Positions 25,772-34,140 of a stretch of 40,805 nucleotides of DNA are shown in pieces (position 1 is the first letter of the stretch; each line of letters begins with the position of its first letter). The stretch lies in assembly GCA_934167685.1 (NCBI GenBank), contig CAKPLQ010000006.1, forward strand, positions 1 to 40,805. Direction: 5' to 3'. The position numbers and the translations under genes were made by a program. The stretch is from an uncultured Clostridia bacterium (GTDB lineage Bacteria; Bacillota; Clostridia; TANB77; CAG-508). The notes under the pieces are model-generated. The model was given only the letters and a program-made list of their open reading frames with translations. It had not been told where the DNA came from and did no database searches.

Positions 25772-27046
25772 ATGAAAATTATAGAGAATTCTAAAGTAAA
25801 AGAAAAATTATATGTTGAAAAATTAGAAAATGGATTAACAGTAATGATTATTCCTAAAAAGGGAGTTCAGAAAAAATATGTTATCTGGGGAACTAATTAT
25901 GGTTCTAATGATAGTAAATTTGTAGTTCCAGGGGAAACAGAAGAAACAGAAGTGCCAAAAGGAGTGGCACACTTTTTGGAACATAAAATGTTTGAACAAG
26001 AAAGCGGAATTAACAGTTTAGATACGCTTACAGCACTTGGGGTTGAAGCAAATGCATATACAACAAATGACCATACAGCATATTTATTTGAATGCACTGA
26101 GAATTTTTATCCAGCTTTAGATGAATTGATGGACTATGTTCAACACCCTTATTTTACAGATGAAAATGTTGAAAAAGAAAAGGGAATAATCGGACAAGAA
26201 ATAATGATGTATGATGATTATCCAGAATGGAGAGTATATTTAAATGCATTAGAGGCTATGTACCATGAGCACCCTGTAAAATTAGATATAACAGGCACAA
26301 TAGAAACAATAAGTCATATAGATAAAGAGATATTATATAAATGTTATAATACATTTTATAACCCATCAAATATGGCAATGGTGCTTTGCGGTGATTTTGA
26401 GCCAGAAGCGTTAATGGAAGAAGTAAAAAGCAGACTTATAGATAAAAAAGCTAATGGCGAAATAAAGAGAATATATCCAGAAGAACCTAGTGAGATAGTA
26501 AGAGAAAAAATTGAACAAAATATGGATGTTAGCCAACCATTATTTGCAATTGGGATAAAAGATAAAGTGGCAGATAATAAAGAAAAGGTAAGAAAACATA
26601 TAGCTATAGAAATATTGCTAAATATGATAATTGGAAAAAGCTCAAAATTGTATAAAGAATTATATGATGATGGAATTTTATTTAGCTTGCCAAGTCTTGA
26701 TTATGAATTTGCAAAAGATTATGCTCATTTGCTTATAACAGGACAATCACCAGAACCTGAAAAAGTGTATCAGAAGTTTAAAGAAACTGTTACAGAAATG
26801 AAAAAGAATGGCATCGATTCTGATGAATTTAATAGAATTAAAAAAAGAATTTATGGAGAATATGTAAAAGAATATAATGATACAGCAGATATTGCAAGGA
26901 TGTTTTTGGCAGATTTCTTTAAAGAAATAAACAGTTTTGATTATATAGAAGAAATTGTTACTATTAATGAGCAATATGCTGAGCAAATTTTAAAAGAAGT
27001 ATTTGATGACAAGAAAATGATTATTTCTGTAATAAAAAAAGCATAA
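25772..27046 (+). CDS. M16-family zinc peptidase (YmfH-like)
   Basis: A 424-residue M16B metallopeptidase. The inverted zinc motif HXXEH is HFLEH at His67, Glu70 and His71. The distal Glu is in the EKEKGIIGQEI segment around residue 140-147. The N-terminus (LENGLTVMIIPKKG) and the PSNMAMVLCGDF strand are typical of the fold. It forms a pair with the preceding zinc-less homologue and probably makes an active heterodimer, with a role in small peptide processing or clearance. GGGAGAAAGGAAG lies upstream of the ATG. No T-run terminator follows. Confidence 0.9.
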   Translation: MKIIENSKVKEKLYVEKLENGLTVMIIPKKGVQKKYVIWGTNYGSNDSKFVVPGETEETEVPKGVAHFLEHKMFEQESGINSLDTLTALGVEANAYTTNDHTAYLFECTENFYPALDELMDYVQHPYFTDENVEKEKGIIGQEIMMYDDYPEWRVYLNALEAMYHEHPVKLDITGTIETISHIDKEILYKCYNTFYNPSNMAMVLCGDFEPEALMEEVKSRLIDKKANGEIKRIYPEEPSEIVREKIEQNMDVSQPLFAIGIKDKVADNKEKVRKHIAIEILLNMIIGKSSKLYKELYDDGILFSLPSLDYEFAKDYAHLLITGQSPEPEKVYQKFKETVTEMKKNGIDSDEFNRIKKRIYGEYVKEYNDTADIARMFLADFFKEINSFDYIEEIVTINEQYAEQILKEVFDDKKMIISVIKKA

Positions 27047-27065
27047 TTGTAATTAGATTACAATT
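27045..27065. repeat. perfect inverted repeat at the end of the M16 gene
   Basis: AATTGTAAT (27045-27053), a TAG spacer, and ATTACAATT (27057-27065) form a 9-bp perfect palindrome overlapping the stop codon. There is no T run after it, so it is not a standard terminator. It could be an mRNA end stabiliser or an operator. Confidence 0.5.
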
Positions 27066-27111
27066 GTGTAACAAAGAAAAATAAAAAATAATATCAAAAA
27101 CTGTAAAAATA

Positions 27112-27118
27112 TGTCGAA
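27112..27118 (+). promoter_or_regulatory. possible Spo0A binding box
   Basis: TGTCGAA matches the core of the Spo0A 0A box (TGNCGAA). It lies about 65 bases before the -35 box of a Spo0E-like gene, so a feedback link is plausible. A single 7-base match can occur by chance. Confidence 0.35.
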
Positions 27119-27176
27119 ATACGGCTAAATCAAGCTAAAAACGTCATAAGAAAAGTAAAAAAAATGAAATATTTTA

Positions 27177-27205
27177 TTGACTGCAAAATTAAAATATGTT
27201 ATTTT
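27177..27205 (+). promoter_or_regulatory. promoter of the Spo0E-like gene
   Basis: TTGACT at 27177-27182, a 17-base spacer, TATTTT at 27200-27205, 45 bases before the ATG. Confidence 0.55.
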
Positions 27206-27249
27206 ATTAGCATACAGATAAATAATTGTAAAAAAAGGAGAGATGCTGT

Positions 27250-27399
27250 ATGTTAAATGATGAAATTTGTAAATTGAGAGATAAATTAAATGAAAGTATT
27301 GTTACAGGAAAAGATTATAGTGTAATATATCAATTAAGTATTGAATTAGATGAACTAATTGCTAAATATTATAGAACAAATGAAAAAGCAATTTCTTGA
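27250..27399 (+). CDS. Spo0E-like aspartyl-phosphate phosphatase
   Basis: A 49-residue protein. Two helices are predicted, and the second carries SIELDELIAKYY, matching the family signature S-x-x-L-D-x-L-I with the phosphatase Asp. Spo0E-family proteins remove phosphate from Spo0A-P and so hold back sporulation. The ATG at 27250 has AAGGAG 9 bases upstream; an out-of-frame ATG at 27243 gives only five codons. The TGA stop lies inside the TTGACA -35 box of the next gene. A candidate 0A box lies upstream. The target response regulator is not in the window. Confidence 0.85.
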   Translation: MLNDEICKLRDKLNESIVTGKDYSVIYQLSIELDELIAKYYRTNEKAIS

Positions 27400-27424
27400 C
27401 ATAAGATGTTTGATGTGGTAGAAT
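27396..27424 (+). promoter_or_regulatory. promoter overlapping the end of the Spo0E-like gene
   Basis: TTGACA at 27396-27401, a 17-base spacer, TAGAAT at 27419-27424. The -35 box contains the TGA stop of the Spo0E-like gene. It drives the gene at 27456. Confidence 0.75.
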
Positions 27425-27455
27425 TTAGACAACAAACTTGAAAGAGGGGGATTTT

Positions 27456-27995
27456 ATGGAAACTAAGACTTTGATTTCCAAATCTATTGAAGAAGGCAAT
27501 GCATTTTCCAAAACATCAACATTTAAAATTTTAAAAGAACGGTTTAATTTAGAATTAAAAGCCCTTAATACAAACTTGTGTTCTGCAGTAAAAGTGACTT
27601 ATTCAGATGAAAAGATTGATAAAATGGCTAAAAAAATTCTAAACAAATATCTTGATTATGTTGTTAAGGTAGAAAATGGCGAAGTAGTAACCAGTAAAAC
27701 ATTTTGGACTTTAGCGAATGATTATATTGACTTGACTGCATATGAACTTGAATTAAAAACTAAATGTTTTGATTCGGAGTTTAATGAAGCTTGTGATAAA
27801 ATTTCTAAAAAAATACTTTTTGAATATTGGGATTTTTTAGAAAAAGTTATCACTGAAATCAATGAAGAGTTGGTGAATAATGAAAACTCTCCTAGATTTT
27901 CAGTAGAAGAAATGCAGGTTAGAAATTTTTCATTCGACAGAGAGTATCCTGAGAAGATTGAAATGCAAATTTCCTTTAATTTAATGTTGATTTAA
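27456..27995 (+). CDS. hypothetical protein
   Basis: A 179-residue protein I do not recognise. The start is ATG 27456 because AGAGGGGGA (27443-27451) is well spaced for it; the TTG at 27438 lies before that site. The sequence looks soluble and mainly helical, with aromatic and charged residues. It has no signal peptide, no membrane helix and no evident catalytic motif. The region ILNKYLDYVVKVENGEV and a later KILFEYWDFLEKVITEINEE look like two related helical segments, so an internal duplication is possible. It is a single-gene unit with its own promoter and a strong terminator. Confidence 0.6.
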   Translation: METKTLISKSIEEGNAFSKTSTFKILKERFNLELKALNTNLCSAVKVTYSDEKIDKMAKKILNKYLDYVVKVENGEVVTSKTFWTLANDYIDLTAYELELKTKCFDSEFNEACDKISKKILFEYWDFLEKVITEINEELVNNENSPRFSVEEMQVRNFSFDREYPEKIEMQISFNLMLI

Positions 27996-27999
27996 TGAA

Positions 28000-28032
28000 A
28001 AAAAGACTAGGATTTATCATCCTGGTCTTTTT
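28000..28032. terminator. bidirectional terminator between the hypothetical gene and the tRNAs
   Basis: A 14-bp stem with one G-T pair (28000-28013 with 28019-28032) and a TTATC loop. On the plus strand the 3' arm ends in five T. On the minus strand the run of A at 27998-28004 becomes seven T. It can end both the gene at 27456 and the tRNA transcript. Confidence 0.85.
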
Positions 28033-28038
28033 CAAAGT

Positions 28039-28112
28039 TGGAGGCGAGTGTGGGAGTCGGACCCACCATCAGAGTTTTGCAGACTCGTGCCTTACCGCTT
28101 GGCTAACTCGCC
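28039..28112 (-). tRNA. tRNA-Cys (GCA)
   Basis: A 74-base cloverleaf including an encoded CCA (28039-28041) and discriminator U73. The acceptor stem is GGCGAGU/ACUCGCC, the D arm GCC/GGC with GG in the loop, and the anticodon loop CUGCAAA gives GCA. The T arm is GUGGG/CCCAC with loop UCCGACU, in which position 55 is C instead of the near-universal U. The outermost anticodon-stem pair is C-U. It lies downstream of tRNA-Gly on the same strand. Confidence 0.93.
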
Positions 28113-28127
28113 ATATAAATATAAAAA

Positions 28128-28201
28128 TGGAGCAGGTAACGGGAATCGGACCCGTAACTTAACCTTGGCAAGGTTATGTTTTACCACTAAACTATACCTG
28201 C
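28128..28201 (-). tRNA. tRNA-Gly (GCC)
   Basis: A 74-base cloverleaf with encoded CCA (28128-28130) and the glycine-typical discriminator U73. The acceptor stem is GCAGGUA/UACCUGC, the D arm GUUU/AAAC with loop AGUGGUA, and the anticodon loop UUGCCAA gives GCC. The T arm is ACGGG/CCCGU with loop UCCGAUU, again with C at position 55. It is transcribed before tRNA-Cys, 15 bases apart. Confidence 0.95.
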
Positions 28202-28211
28202 AATTGTAAGC

Positions 28212-28295
28212 CTAATTATAATACCAAAATATTTATTGTTTGTCAAGTGTTAAATTTATTAATTGCTAATATTTTGGTAAAGTTTTTATAATTAG
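28212..28295. repeat. inverted repeat enclosing the tRNA promoter
   Basis: The arms are TACCAAAATATT (28222-28233) and AATATTTTGGTA (28268-28279), a perfect 12-bp match. They are extended by CTAATTATAA (28212-28221) and TTATAATTAG (28286-28295) after a 6-base offset. The 84-base element contains the tRNA promoter and reaches into the end of dacF. It could be the dacF transcript end, an operator, or a small insertion remnant. Confidence 0.55.
28218..28246 (-). promoter_or_regulatory. promoter of the tRNA-Gly/tRNA-Cys unit
   Basis: On the minus strand TTGACA (28246-28241), a 17-base spacer, and TATTAT (28223-28218). It lies 16 bases before the tRNA-Gly 5' end. Confidence 0.75.
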
Positions 28296-29533
28296 TAAAA
28301 TGCGCTTTCAAGGTAATAAGTGTAATGCATTAAAAAAGTTTTGTAAAAATCCATAGGCGATTTTAGCATTATAGCATTAGAATTATAGATATTCAAAGTT
28401 AATACAGTTTTGTTGCTTATAGTAACAGTCAAATATCCGATGTTAGAATTTGCAGGTAATGGAGCTTCTAAGTCTTTGTTACAATATATATATATGCTAA
28501 TATTGTCTTGATAATTACTATTTACAGATAAAAAATTATAAGGTAAATCTTCTAAAACAATATTAATATTATTAGATACACCTTTTTTTACACTTAAATT
28601 AGTGGAATTACATATTTTCCAATTAGCAAATTCATTTGTTATTTTTTCTTGGATATTTATCATTTTAAAATTATTAAAAGCGTAGTTGATTAATGCTATG
28701 CTATCTTTAGTTCTATCTCTTTTTGTATCAGCTCCTAAAACAATACATATTATATCCATATTGCCTCTTTTGGTAGCAGTAACTAAACATCTATTAGCAC
28801 CATTTGTAAAGCCGGTTTTAACACCATAAACACCATCAAGATTGCCTAATAGTTCATTAGTGTTAGAAAGAGTTTTAGGATAATTATTTATGGAAATAGT
28901 ATATGTTTTAGTTTTTACCAAATTAGAAAAAACTTCATTTTTTAAAGCATAATTTGTAATAAGTGCTAGTTCATATGCAGTAGTATAATGGTTATCATCA
29001 TCAAGACCATGTGGAGTAACAAAATGAGTTGAAGAAAGACCTAGTGAGGCAGCCTTACTGTTCATCAAATTTGCAAAATTAGGTATATCTCCGCCAACTT
29101 GTTCTGCAAGAGCAACTGCAGCGTCATTGCCAGAACAAAGTAATAAACCATAAAGTAAATTTTTTATAGAAATCTTATCATCAGTGTGTAGTCCAAGTCG
29201 TGAACCCCCTGTACCCGCAGCCTTAGAAGAAACTGTAACAATATCTTCAAGATTAGAGTTTTCTATTACAACAATAGCAGTCATAATTTTCGTAGTTGAA
29301 GCCATTTTTCGTTTTTCATTTTCAGCTTTTCCATATAGGATGGTGCCAGATGAACGTTCGTATATTATTGCTGCTCTGGAATTTATTGATGGTTCATCAA
29401 TATCAGCAACAGAAGAACTAGTAACAGAAGAAATATCAGAATAAAATTCATATTCTTCATCATCAGCTAATACAGGAGAAAAAAATAAAGAAAGTATAAT
29501 AATTAAACATAATAGAATCCTATAAAATTTCAC
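28292..29533 (-). CDS. dacF: D-alanyl-D-alanine carboxypeptidase (S11, DacF-like)
   Basis: A secreted penicillin-binding protein that trims the terminal D-Ala of peptidoglycan stem peptides, 413 residues. The start is GTG, with GGAGG 7 bases upstream on the minus strand. A signal peptide covers about residues 1-23 (LLCLIIILSLFFSPVLA). Active-site motifs are Ser79-x-x-Lys82 (STTK), Ser134-Gly-Asn136 (SGN) and Lys239-Thr-Gly241 (KTG). The C-terminal domain beyond about residue 290 is beta-rich and ends in a segment that may help membrane binding. The choice of DacF over other S11 enzymes rests on general similarity only. It is divergent from the adhesin gene at 29647. Confidence 0.88.
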   Translation of the reverse strand: MKFYRILLCLIIILSLFFSPVLADDEEYEFYSDISSVTSSSVADIDEPSINSRAAIIYERSSGTILYGKAENEKRKMASTTKIMTAIVVIENSNLEDIVTVSSKAAGTGGSRLGLHTDDKISIKNLLYGLLLCSGNDAAVALAEQVGGDIPNFANLMNSKAASLGLSSTHFVTPHGLDDDNHYTTAYELALITNYALKNEVFSNLVKTKTYTISINNYPKTLSNTNELLGNLDGVYGVKTGFTNGANRCLVTATKRGNMDIICIVLGADTKRDRTKDSIALINYAFNNFKMINIQEKITNEFANWKICNSTNLSVKKGVSNNINIVLEDLPYNFLSVNSNYQDNISIYIYCNKDLEAPLPANSNIGYLTVTISNKTVLTLNIYNSNAIMLKSPMDFYKTFLMHYTYYLESAFY

Positions 29534-29550
29534 AATAAAACCTCCAAAAG

Positions 29551-29586
29551 AAAATCAATAAAATATATGTAAAAATATTGATTTTA
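29551..29586. repeat. inverted repeat in the dacF/adhesin divergent promoter region
   Basis: AAAATCAATA (29551-29560) and TATTGATTTT (29577-29586) form a perfect 10-bp inverted repeat with a 16-base AT-rich spacer. The right arm overlaps the -35 box (TTGATT) of the adhesin promoter. A protein bound here could control one or both divergent genes. Confidence 0.45.
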
Positions 29587-29606
29587 TTCTTAAAAAGAGG
29601 TATAAT
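29578..29606 (+). promoter_or_regulatory. promoter of the thioester adhesin gene
   Basis: TTGATT at 29578-29583, a 17-base spacer, perfect TATAAT at 29601-29606, 41 bases before the ATG. Confidence 0.75.
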
Positions 29607-29646
29607 AAATAATGTATAAAACTCGGAAAGAGAAAGGATGAATTGA

Positions 29647-32600
29647 ATGAAAAATAAGAAGGTTTGTTTAGGAGTAATAGTCATAGCAATAATAGCATTT
29701 TTATTAAGTTATATAATAAGTTATGCTAATACAGGAGAAACAATATATGTTAATCTAACTAATGTAGATACTAATGGAGTAGGATATAGAATAGGAAAGC
29801 CTACGGTTAATACTGAAGAAGACCCTGCAACAAATGCAGTAATATGGAATATAACTACATATGATTCAGCAAGTGCAACAACAGCAAGTAGAACACAAAG
29901 AAATTTATATTGTATAAAAGCTAATTATGGAGATACTTGGAATAAAAGTAAAAATACAAAAATTGCATATAATTTGTCATATGACTTACAAGCAGATAGA
30001 CAAGAATTACTAAATAAAATTGTTGGAAATAGTAATGATGCTGATAGTGTAGTAAAAAAATTACTAACAGAAGAAGGACATTATAGAGAATTATTATGGA
30101 TATTAGATAATTCATATATAGAAGGACAAACAGATAAAAAAGAATTCTTAAGTAAAATGGGATTTCAATATGATGAAGCATCAAATGTATATGTTTATCA
30201 ACCAATTGAAGGATACAATTATAACAATTTAGTATCAGGAATGGCTGAATATAATGAAGCAAATTTAATAAAAGATTCTGATATAAAGGCTGTTCAAAGA
30301 GCAGCTATATGGTATTATACAAACTATATGGAAGACCCAGAAAATAATGCAGTATTTAATCAAAAAACAAAAACTGATTGGTTAAATATGACTTTAGATG
30401 GTACAACATATGAGGCTTTGTCAGAATATAACAAAACTTCTACAACAGATGTGGGAGCACTTAGAAATGAACAAGCAATGGTAATATATAATTATTTAAT
30501 TGACGCAGCAGCTAATAATGCTAGTCAATATACAGCAGAAAATAATTATACAATTAATAAAGGTACAACAATAAATACAACAGGACTAAATAAAAATTCT
30601 GATGGAAAATATAGATTATCTACAACTAGAGTTGGAACAAACTATGTTGTAGGACCAATAAAAATAGATGGAGATAAAACAGCAGGAACAGTAACAATAA
30701 AGGTTACAAATCAAAATAATACAGAAATCACAGGATATAAATTTACAAACAGTACAGGAACATCATTAGAAAAGCAAAATATACAAGATTTAATAGGAAA
30801 TGGTGAATTTTATATACTAGTTCCAAGAGATGGTATTGAAAAGGTAAATGTAAAAATTAATGTAACACAAGAAACAACAAAGAAAACATTATGGCTAAAT
30901 GGAACAGAAGATGCAAATTCAATAAAATTAAATGCAGAGCAACCAATAGTAGAAGTAACAAGAAAACAAGAAACAATACCAACAGAATTTGTAGCACAAC
31001 CAGAAGAATTTGACTTAGCATTGCGTAAATATATAACACAAGTAAATGGTCAAAATGTGGCAAATACAAGAATTCCTAGTATAGATTTATCTACATTAAA
31101 AACAGGAACAACAGCTACATATAAACACAGAAAAGACCCTGTAACAGTTAAAGATAAAGATGAAGTTACATATAATATTTCAATATATAATGAAGGAAAT
31201 AAAGCAGGATATGCAACAAAGATAGTAGACCAATTGCCAACAGGTTTAATCAATTCACCTAATAATTCAGCAACAGTAGTATCAAAAGATAAATCTGGTA
31301 AAACAAAAAATACTTATAAACTAACATATAATACAGTAACAAACCAAATTACATTAACAATTGTTAATACAACTGAAAATCCAGCAAAAACATTAAATGC
31401 ATATACAGAAGGAAATTTAGATTATGAAACAATTCAAATAAAATGTAAAGTAGCACAAACAGCAGATACTAAAAATCAAATAGTATTAACAAATGTTGCA
31501 TGGATTGATGAAGAATATAATTCTGATGATAAAATCACAATTACAAATCAAAAAGGTGCTGATAGAGATTCAGAACCAGATTCATCACCAAATGTTAACA
31601 AAGACAACATGTCAAACTATAAAGGAAATTCAAATAATAAAGAAGATTTAACAGATAGTAAATACCACTATGAAGGACAACAAGATGATGATGACTTTGA
31701 AAAATTAGTAATAATGCCAGAAGAAAAAATATTTGATTTAGCATTATTTAAACATATAGCAGCAATAAGCAAAGACCAAACAATAGAAAATGGAGAATAT
31801 GTTACTGATAATAAAAATATAGATGGAACATATTTAAGAGCACCAGTAGTAACTAATATTGATAAAGAAACCGGAAAAATTACATATAAACAAGATGATA
31901 AAGAAGCATTAATAGTAGAACCAGGAGATTATGTATTATATACAATTAGAGTATATAATGAAGGCGAAGTTAATGGTTATGCAAGTAAAATAAAAGATAC
32001 ATTACCAATAGGATTAGAGTTTGTTGTTGGTAATGAAGAATACAATGGAAAGTGGAATTTAGATGGTATAGATTCAGATGGAAGACAGGTAGTTTCAACA
32101 ACTTGGTTTGCAAAAGGACAGGGAGCTGAATTAAATGCTGTAGAAGGAGAAGCTAATTATAAAGCAAACCTTTTATATGCATTAAATAAAGAAGGAGCAA
32201 TAAGCACAACAGAACCAGAAAATCCAGACTATTTAGATGCACAAGTTCTATGTAGAGTAACAGAAAATGCAACATCAGGTAGAGTTTTAGTAAACTATGC
32301 ACAAATAGCAGATGACAGTGATGAAAACGGAAACCCTATAGATGATATAGATTCAACTCCAGATAACTTTGTAAATCCAGATAGAAAATTTGAAGATGAT
32401 GAAGACTTAGAAAGAATAAAACTAAGAACACCAGGTCAATATGATTTAGTTTTGGTAAAAGAAGATGAAAATGGAGAACAATTAAATTCAACAGCAAAAT
32501 TTGAAGTAACAACAAATGGAGTTAAAGAAGAAAAAGAAATAACAGGAAGACTAATAATTGCTAAAAATGTACCAGTAGATGCAGACCATTTGACAGACGA

Positions 32601-34035
32601 TGTTTATGTAATAAAAGAAACTAAAGCACCAGATGAATATTGTGAGTTTGATGGAACAATAACAATAACCGTTTCTAAAAAATTAAAAGATGATGGTTCT
32701 GGTTATGAAAAAAGTATGAAATATACAGTAATAGATTCAGAAGGAAATGATATTACAAATAAAAAAGATGCAAAAGTATATGTAAATAGTGATGGAAATA
32801 TATATGTAGAAGTTAAAAACTATATTGAACCTAAATTTGACTTAGCATTAAGAAAATTCATAACAGAAGTACAAGGTAAAGAAGTAACATCAAGAGTACC
32901 ACAAGTAAAAATAGATAATGGAAAGATTACATATGAACATAGTAAAGACCCAGTAACAGTTCATGTTGATGATACAATAATTTATACATTAAGAGTATTT
33001 AATGAAGGAAATATTGATGGATATGCAAGTGAAATAGAAGATGATATTCCTGATTATCTAGAATATTTGCCTGATGAAGAAACAAATGTTAATTATATGT
33101 GGAAAATGTATGATAAAGATGGAAATGAAACAACAAATCCAGAAGAAGCAGTTAAAATAAAAACAACATATTTATCAAAAGAAAATGGTACAGATAAATT
33201 ATTAAAAGCATTTGATGGAACAAATGTAAGTTATCAAGATGTAAAAATTGCATTTAAAGTAAAAGACCCAAATTCAAACACAACAATTATTACGAACCAT
33301 GCTCAAATATCAGATGATAGTGACAAAGATGGAAATCCAGTTGATGATATTGATTCAAAACCAGGAGAATGGAATGATGGCGAAGATGACCAAGATGAAG
33401 AACATGTTAAAGTAGAATATTTTGATTTATCATTATTAAAATTCGTATCAAAAGTAATTGTTATAGAAGATGGAAAAGAAAATGTATCAAATACAGGTTA
33501 TAATGGACACGAAGACCCAGAACCAGTAGTAAAAGTTGAATTACATAGAAAAAAATTAAACCAAGTTACAGTAAAATTTGGATATGGAATAACAATAACA
33601 AATGAAGGAAATATTCCAGGATATGCAACAGAAATTACTGATTATGTACCAGAAGGATTAAGATTTGATTCTGCTGATAACCCAAATTGGACAGATGAGG
33701 GAAATAATGTAATATCTACAAGACAATTAGAAAATACATTATTACAACCAGGAGAAAGTGCAACAGTAGAAGTTATTCTTACTTGGATAAACGGACCAGA
33801 AAATTTAGCATTAAAAACAAATACTGCAGAAATCTCTGAAGATAAAAATGAATATGATGTTCCAGATAGAGATTCAACACCAGATAATAGAAAAGATGGT
33901 GAAGATGATATAGATATTGCAAAAGTAATATTAGCAGTATCAACTGGTAGTGTAAAAACATATTTATCTTTAGCTACAGGTTTATTAGTACTAGTATTAA
34001 CTGGAGTAGTGTTAATTAAGAAATTTGTAATATAA
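29647..34035 (+). CDS. cell-surface adhesin with thioester domain and DUF11-type repeats
   Basis: A 1462-residue surface protein. A signal peptide or anchor covers about residues 5-27. Residues about 30-290 look like a thioester domain: Cys89 in LYCIKANYG and Gln217 in VQRAAIWYY fit the Cys-Gln pair that forms an internal thioester for covalent attachment to host or surface ligands. Five modules beginning FDLAL-like follow at about 455, 695, 932, 1062 and 1258. Four resemble DUF11 stalk domains ending in acidic DDSDxxGNPxDDIDS loops that may bind calcium. The one at 932 (YDLVLVKEDENGEQL) resembles a SpaA/prealbumin-like domain. The conserved Lys after FDLAL and later Asn residues suggest isopeptide bonds. 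The C-terminus has a membrane helix (about 1438-1458) and a short KKFVI tail, but no LPXTG, so sortase anchoring is not supported. GAAAGG precedes the ATG. Confidence 0.85.
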   Translation: MKNKKVCLGVIVIAIIAFLLSYIISYANTGETIYVNLTNVDTNGVGYRIGKPTVNTEEDPATNAVIWNITTYDSASATTASRTQRNLYCIKANYGDTWNKSKNTKIAYNLSYDLQADRQELLNKIVGNSNDADSVVKKLLTEEGHYRELLWILDNSYIEGQTDKKEFLSKMGFQYDEASNVYVYQPIEGYNYNNLVSGMAEYNEANLIKDSDIKAVQRAAIWYYTNYMEDPENNAVFNQKTKTDWLNMTLDGTTYEALSEYNKTSTTDVGALRNEQAMVIYNYLIDAAANNASQYTAENNYTINKGTTINTTGLNKNSDGKYRLSTTRVGTNYVVGPIKIDGDKTAGTVTIKVTNQNNTEITGYKFTNSTGTSLEKQNIQDLIGNGEFYILVPRDGIEKVNVKINVTQETTKKTLWLNGTEDANSIKLNAEQPIVEVTRKQETIPTEFVAQPEEFDLALRKYITQVNGQNVANTRIPSIDLSTLKTGTTATYKHRKDPVTVKDKDEVTYNISIYNEGNKAGYATKIVDQLPTGLINSPNNSATVVSKDKSGKTKNTYKLTYNTVTNQITLTIVNTTENPAKTLNAYTEGNLDYETIQIKCKVAQTADTKNQIVLTNVAWIDEEYNSDDKITITNQKGADRDSEPDSSPNVNKDNMSNYKGNSNNKEDLTDSKYHYEGQQDDDDFEKLVIMPEEKIFDLALFKHIAAISKDQTIENGEYVTDNKNIDGTYLRAPVVTNIDKETGKITYKQDDKEALIVEPGDYVLYTIRVYNEGEVNGYASKIKDTLPIGLEFVVGNEEYNGKWNLDGIDSDGRQVVSTTWFAKGQGAELNAVEGEANYKANLLYALNKEGAISTTEPENPDYLDAQVLCRVTENATSGRVLVNYAQIADDSDENGNPIDDIDSTPDNFVNPDRKFEDDEDLERIKLRTPGQYDLVLVKEDENGEQLNSTAKFEVTTNGVKEEKEITGRLIIAKNVPVDADHLTDDVYVIKETKAPDEYCEFDGTITITVSKKLKDDGSGYEKSMKYTVIDSEGNDITNKKDAKVYVNSDGNIYVEVKNYIEPKFDLALRKFITEVQGKEVTSRVPQVKIDNGKITYEHSKDPVTVHVDDTIIYTLRVFNEGNIDGYASEIEDDIPDYLEYLPDEETNVNYMWKMYDKDGNETTNPEEAVKIKTTYLSKENGTDKLLKAFDGTNVSYQDVKIAFKVKDPNSNTTIITNHAQISDDSDKDGNPVDDIDSKPGEWNDGEDDQDEEHVKVEYFDLSLLKFVSKVIVIEDGKENVSNTGYNGHEDPEPVVKVELHRKKLNQVTVKFGYGITITNEGNIPGYATEITDYVPEGLRFDSADNPNWTDEGNNVISTRQLENTLLQPGESATVEVILTWINGPENLALKTNTAEISEDKNEYDVPDRDSTPDNRKDGEDDIDIAKVILAVSTGSVKTYLSLATGLLVLVLTGVVLIKKFVI

Positions 34036-34040
34036 AATAA

Positions 34041-34073
34041 AAGAATCGGCAAATTATTGTCGGTTCTTTTTTT
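34041..34073 (+). terminator. intrinsic terminator after the adhesin
   Basis: A 12-bp stem with two G-T pairs (34041-34052 with 34057-34068), an ATTA loop and seven T. Confidence 0.8.
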
Positions 34074-34083
34074 GCAATAGATA

Positions 34084-34112
34084 TTTACAACAAAAACTGC
34101 TTATGGTATAAT
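34084..34112 (+). promoter_or_regulatory. promoter of the Ig-like/GGDEF/transporter operon
   Basis: TTTACA at 34084-34089, a 17-base spacer, perfect TATAAT at 34107-34112, 28 bases before the GTG start. Confidence 0.75.
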
Positions 34113-34140
34113 CAAACAAGAATAGATATGAGGTGATTTT

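Noticed and set aside
27045..27065. Terminator for the M16 operon
   Set aside because: The stem is perfect but no T run follows on either strand, so it is listed only as an inverted repeat.
29184..29444. Plus-strand open frame of 86 codons inside dacF
   Set aside because: It is a shadow of the intact dacF gene, with no ribosome binding site or recognisable domain.
33950..34035. LPXTG sortase signal at the adhesin C-terminus
   Set aside because: The helix and positive tail are present, but no LPXTG-like motif precedes them.
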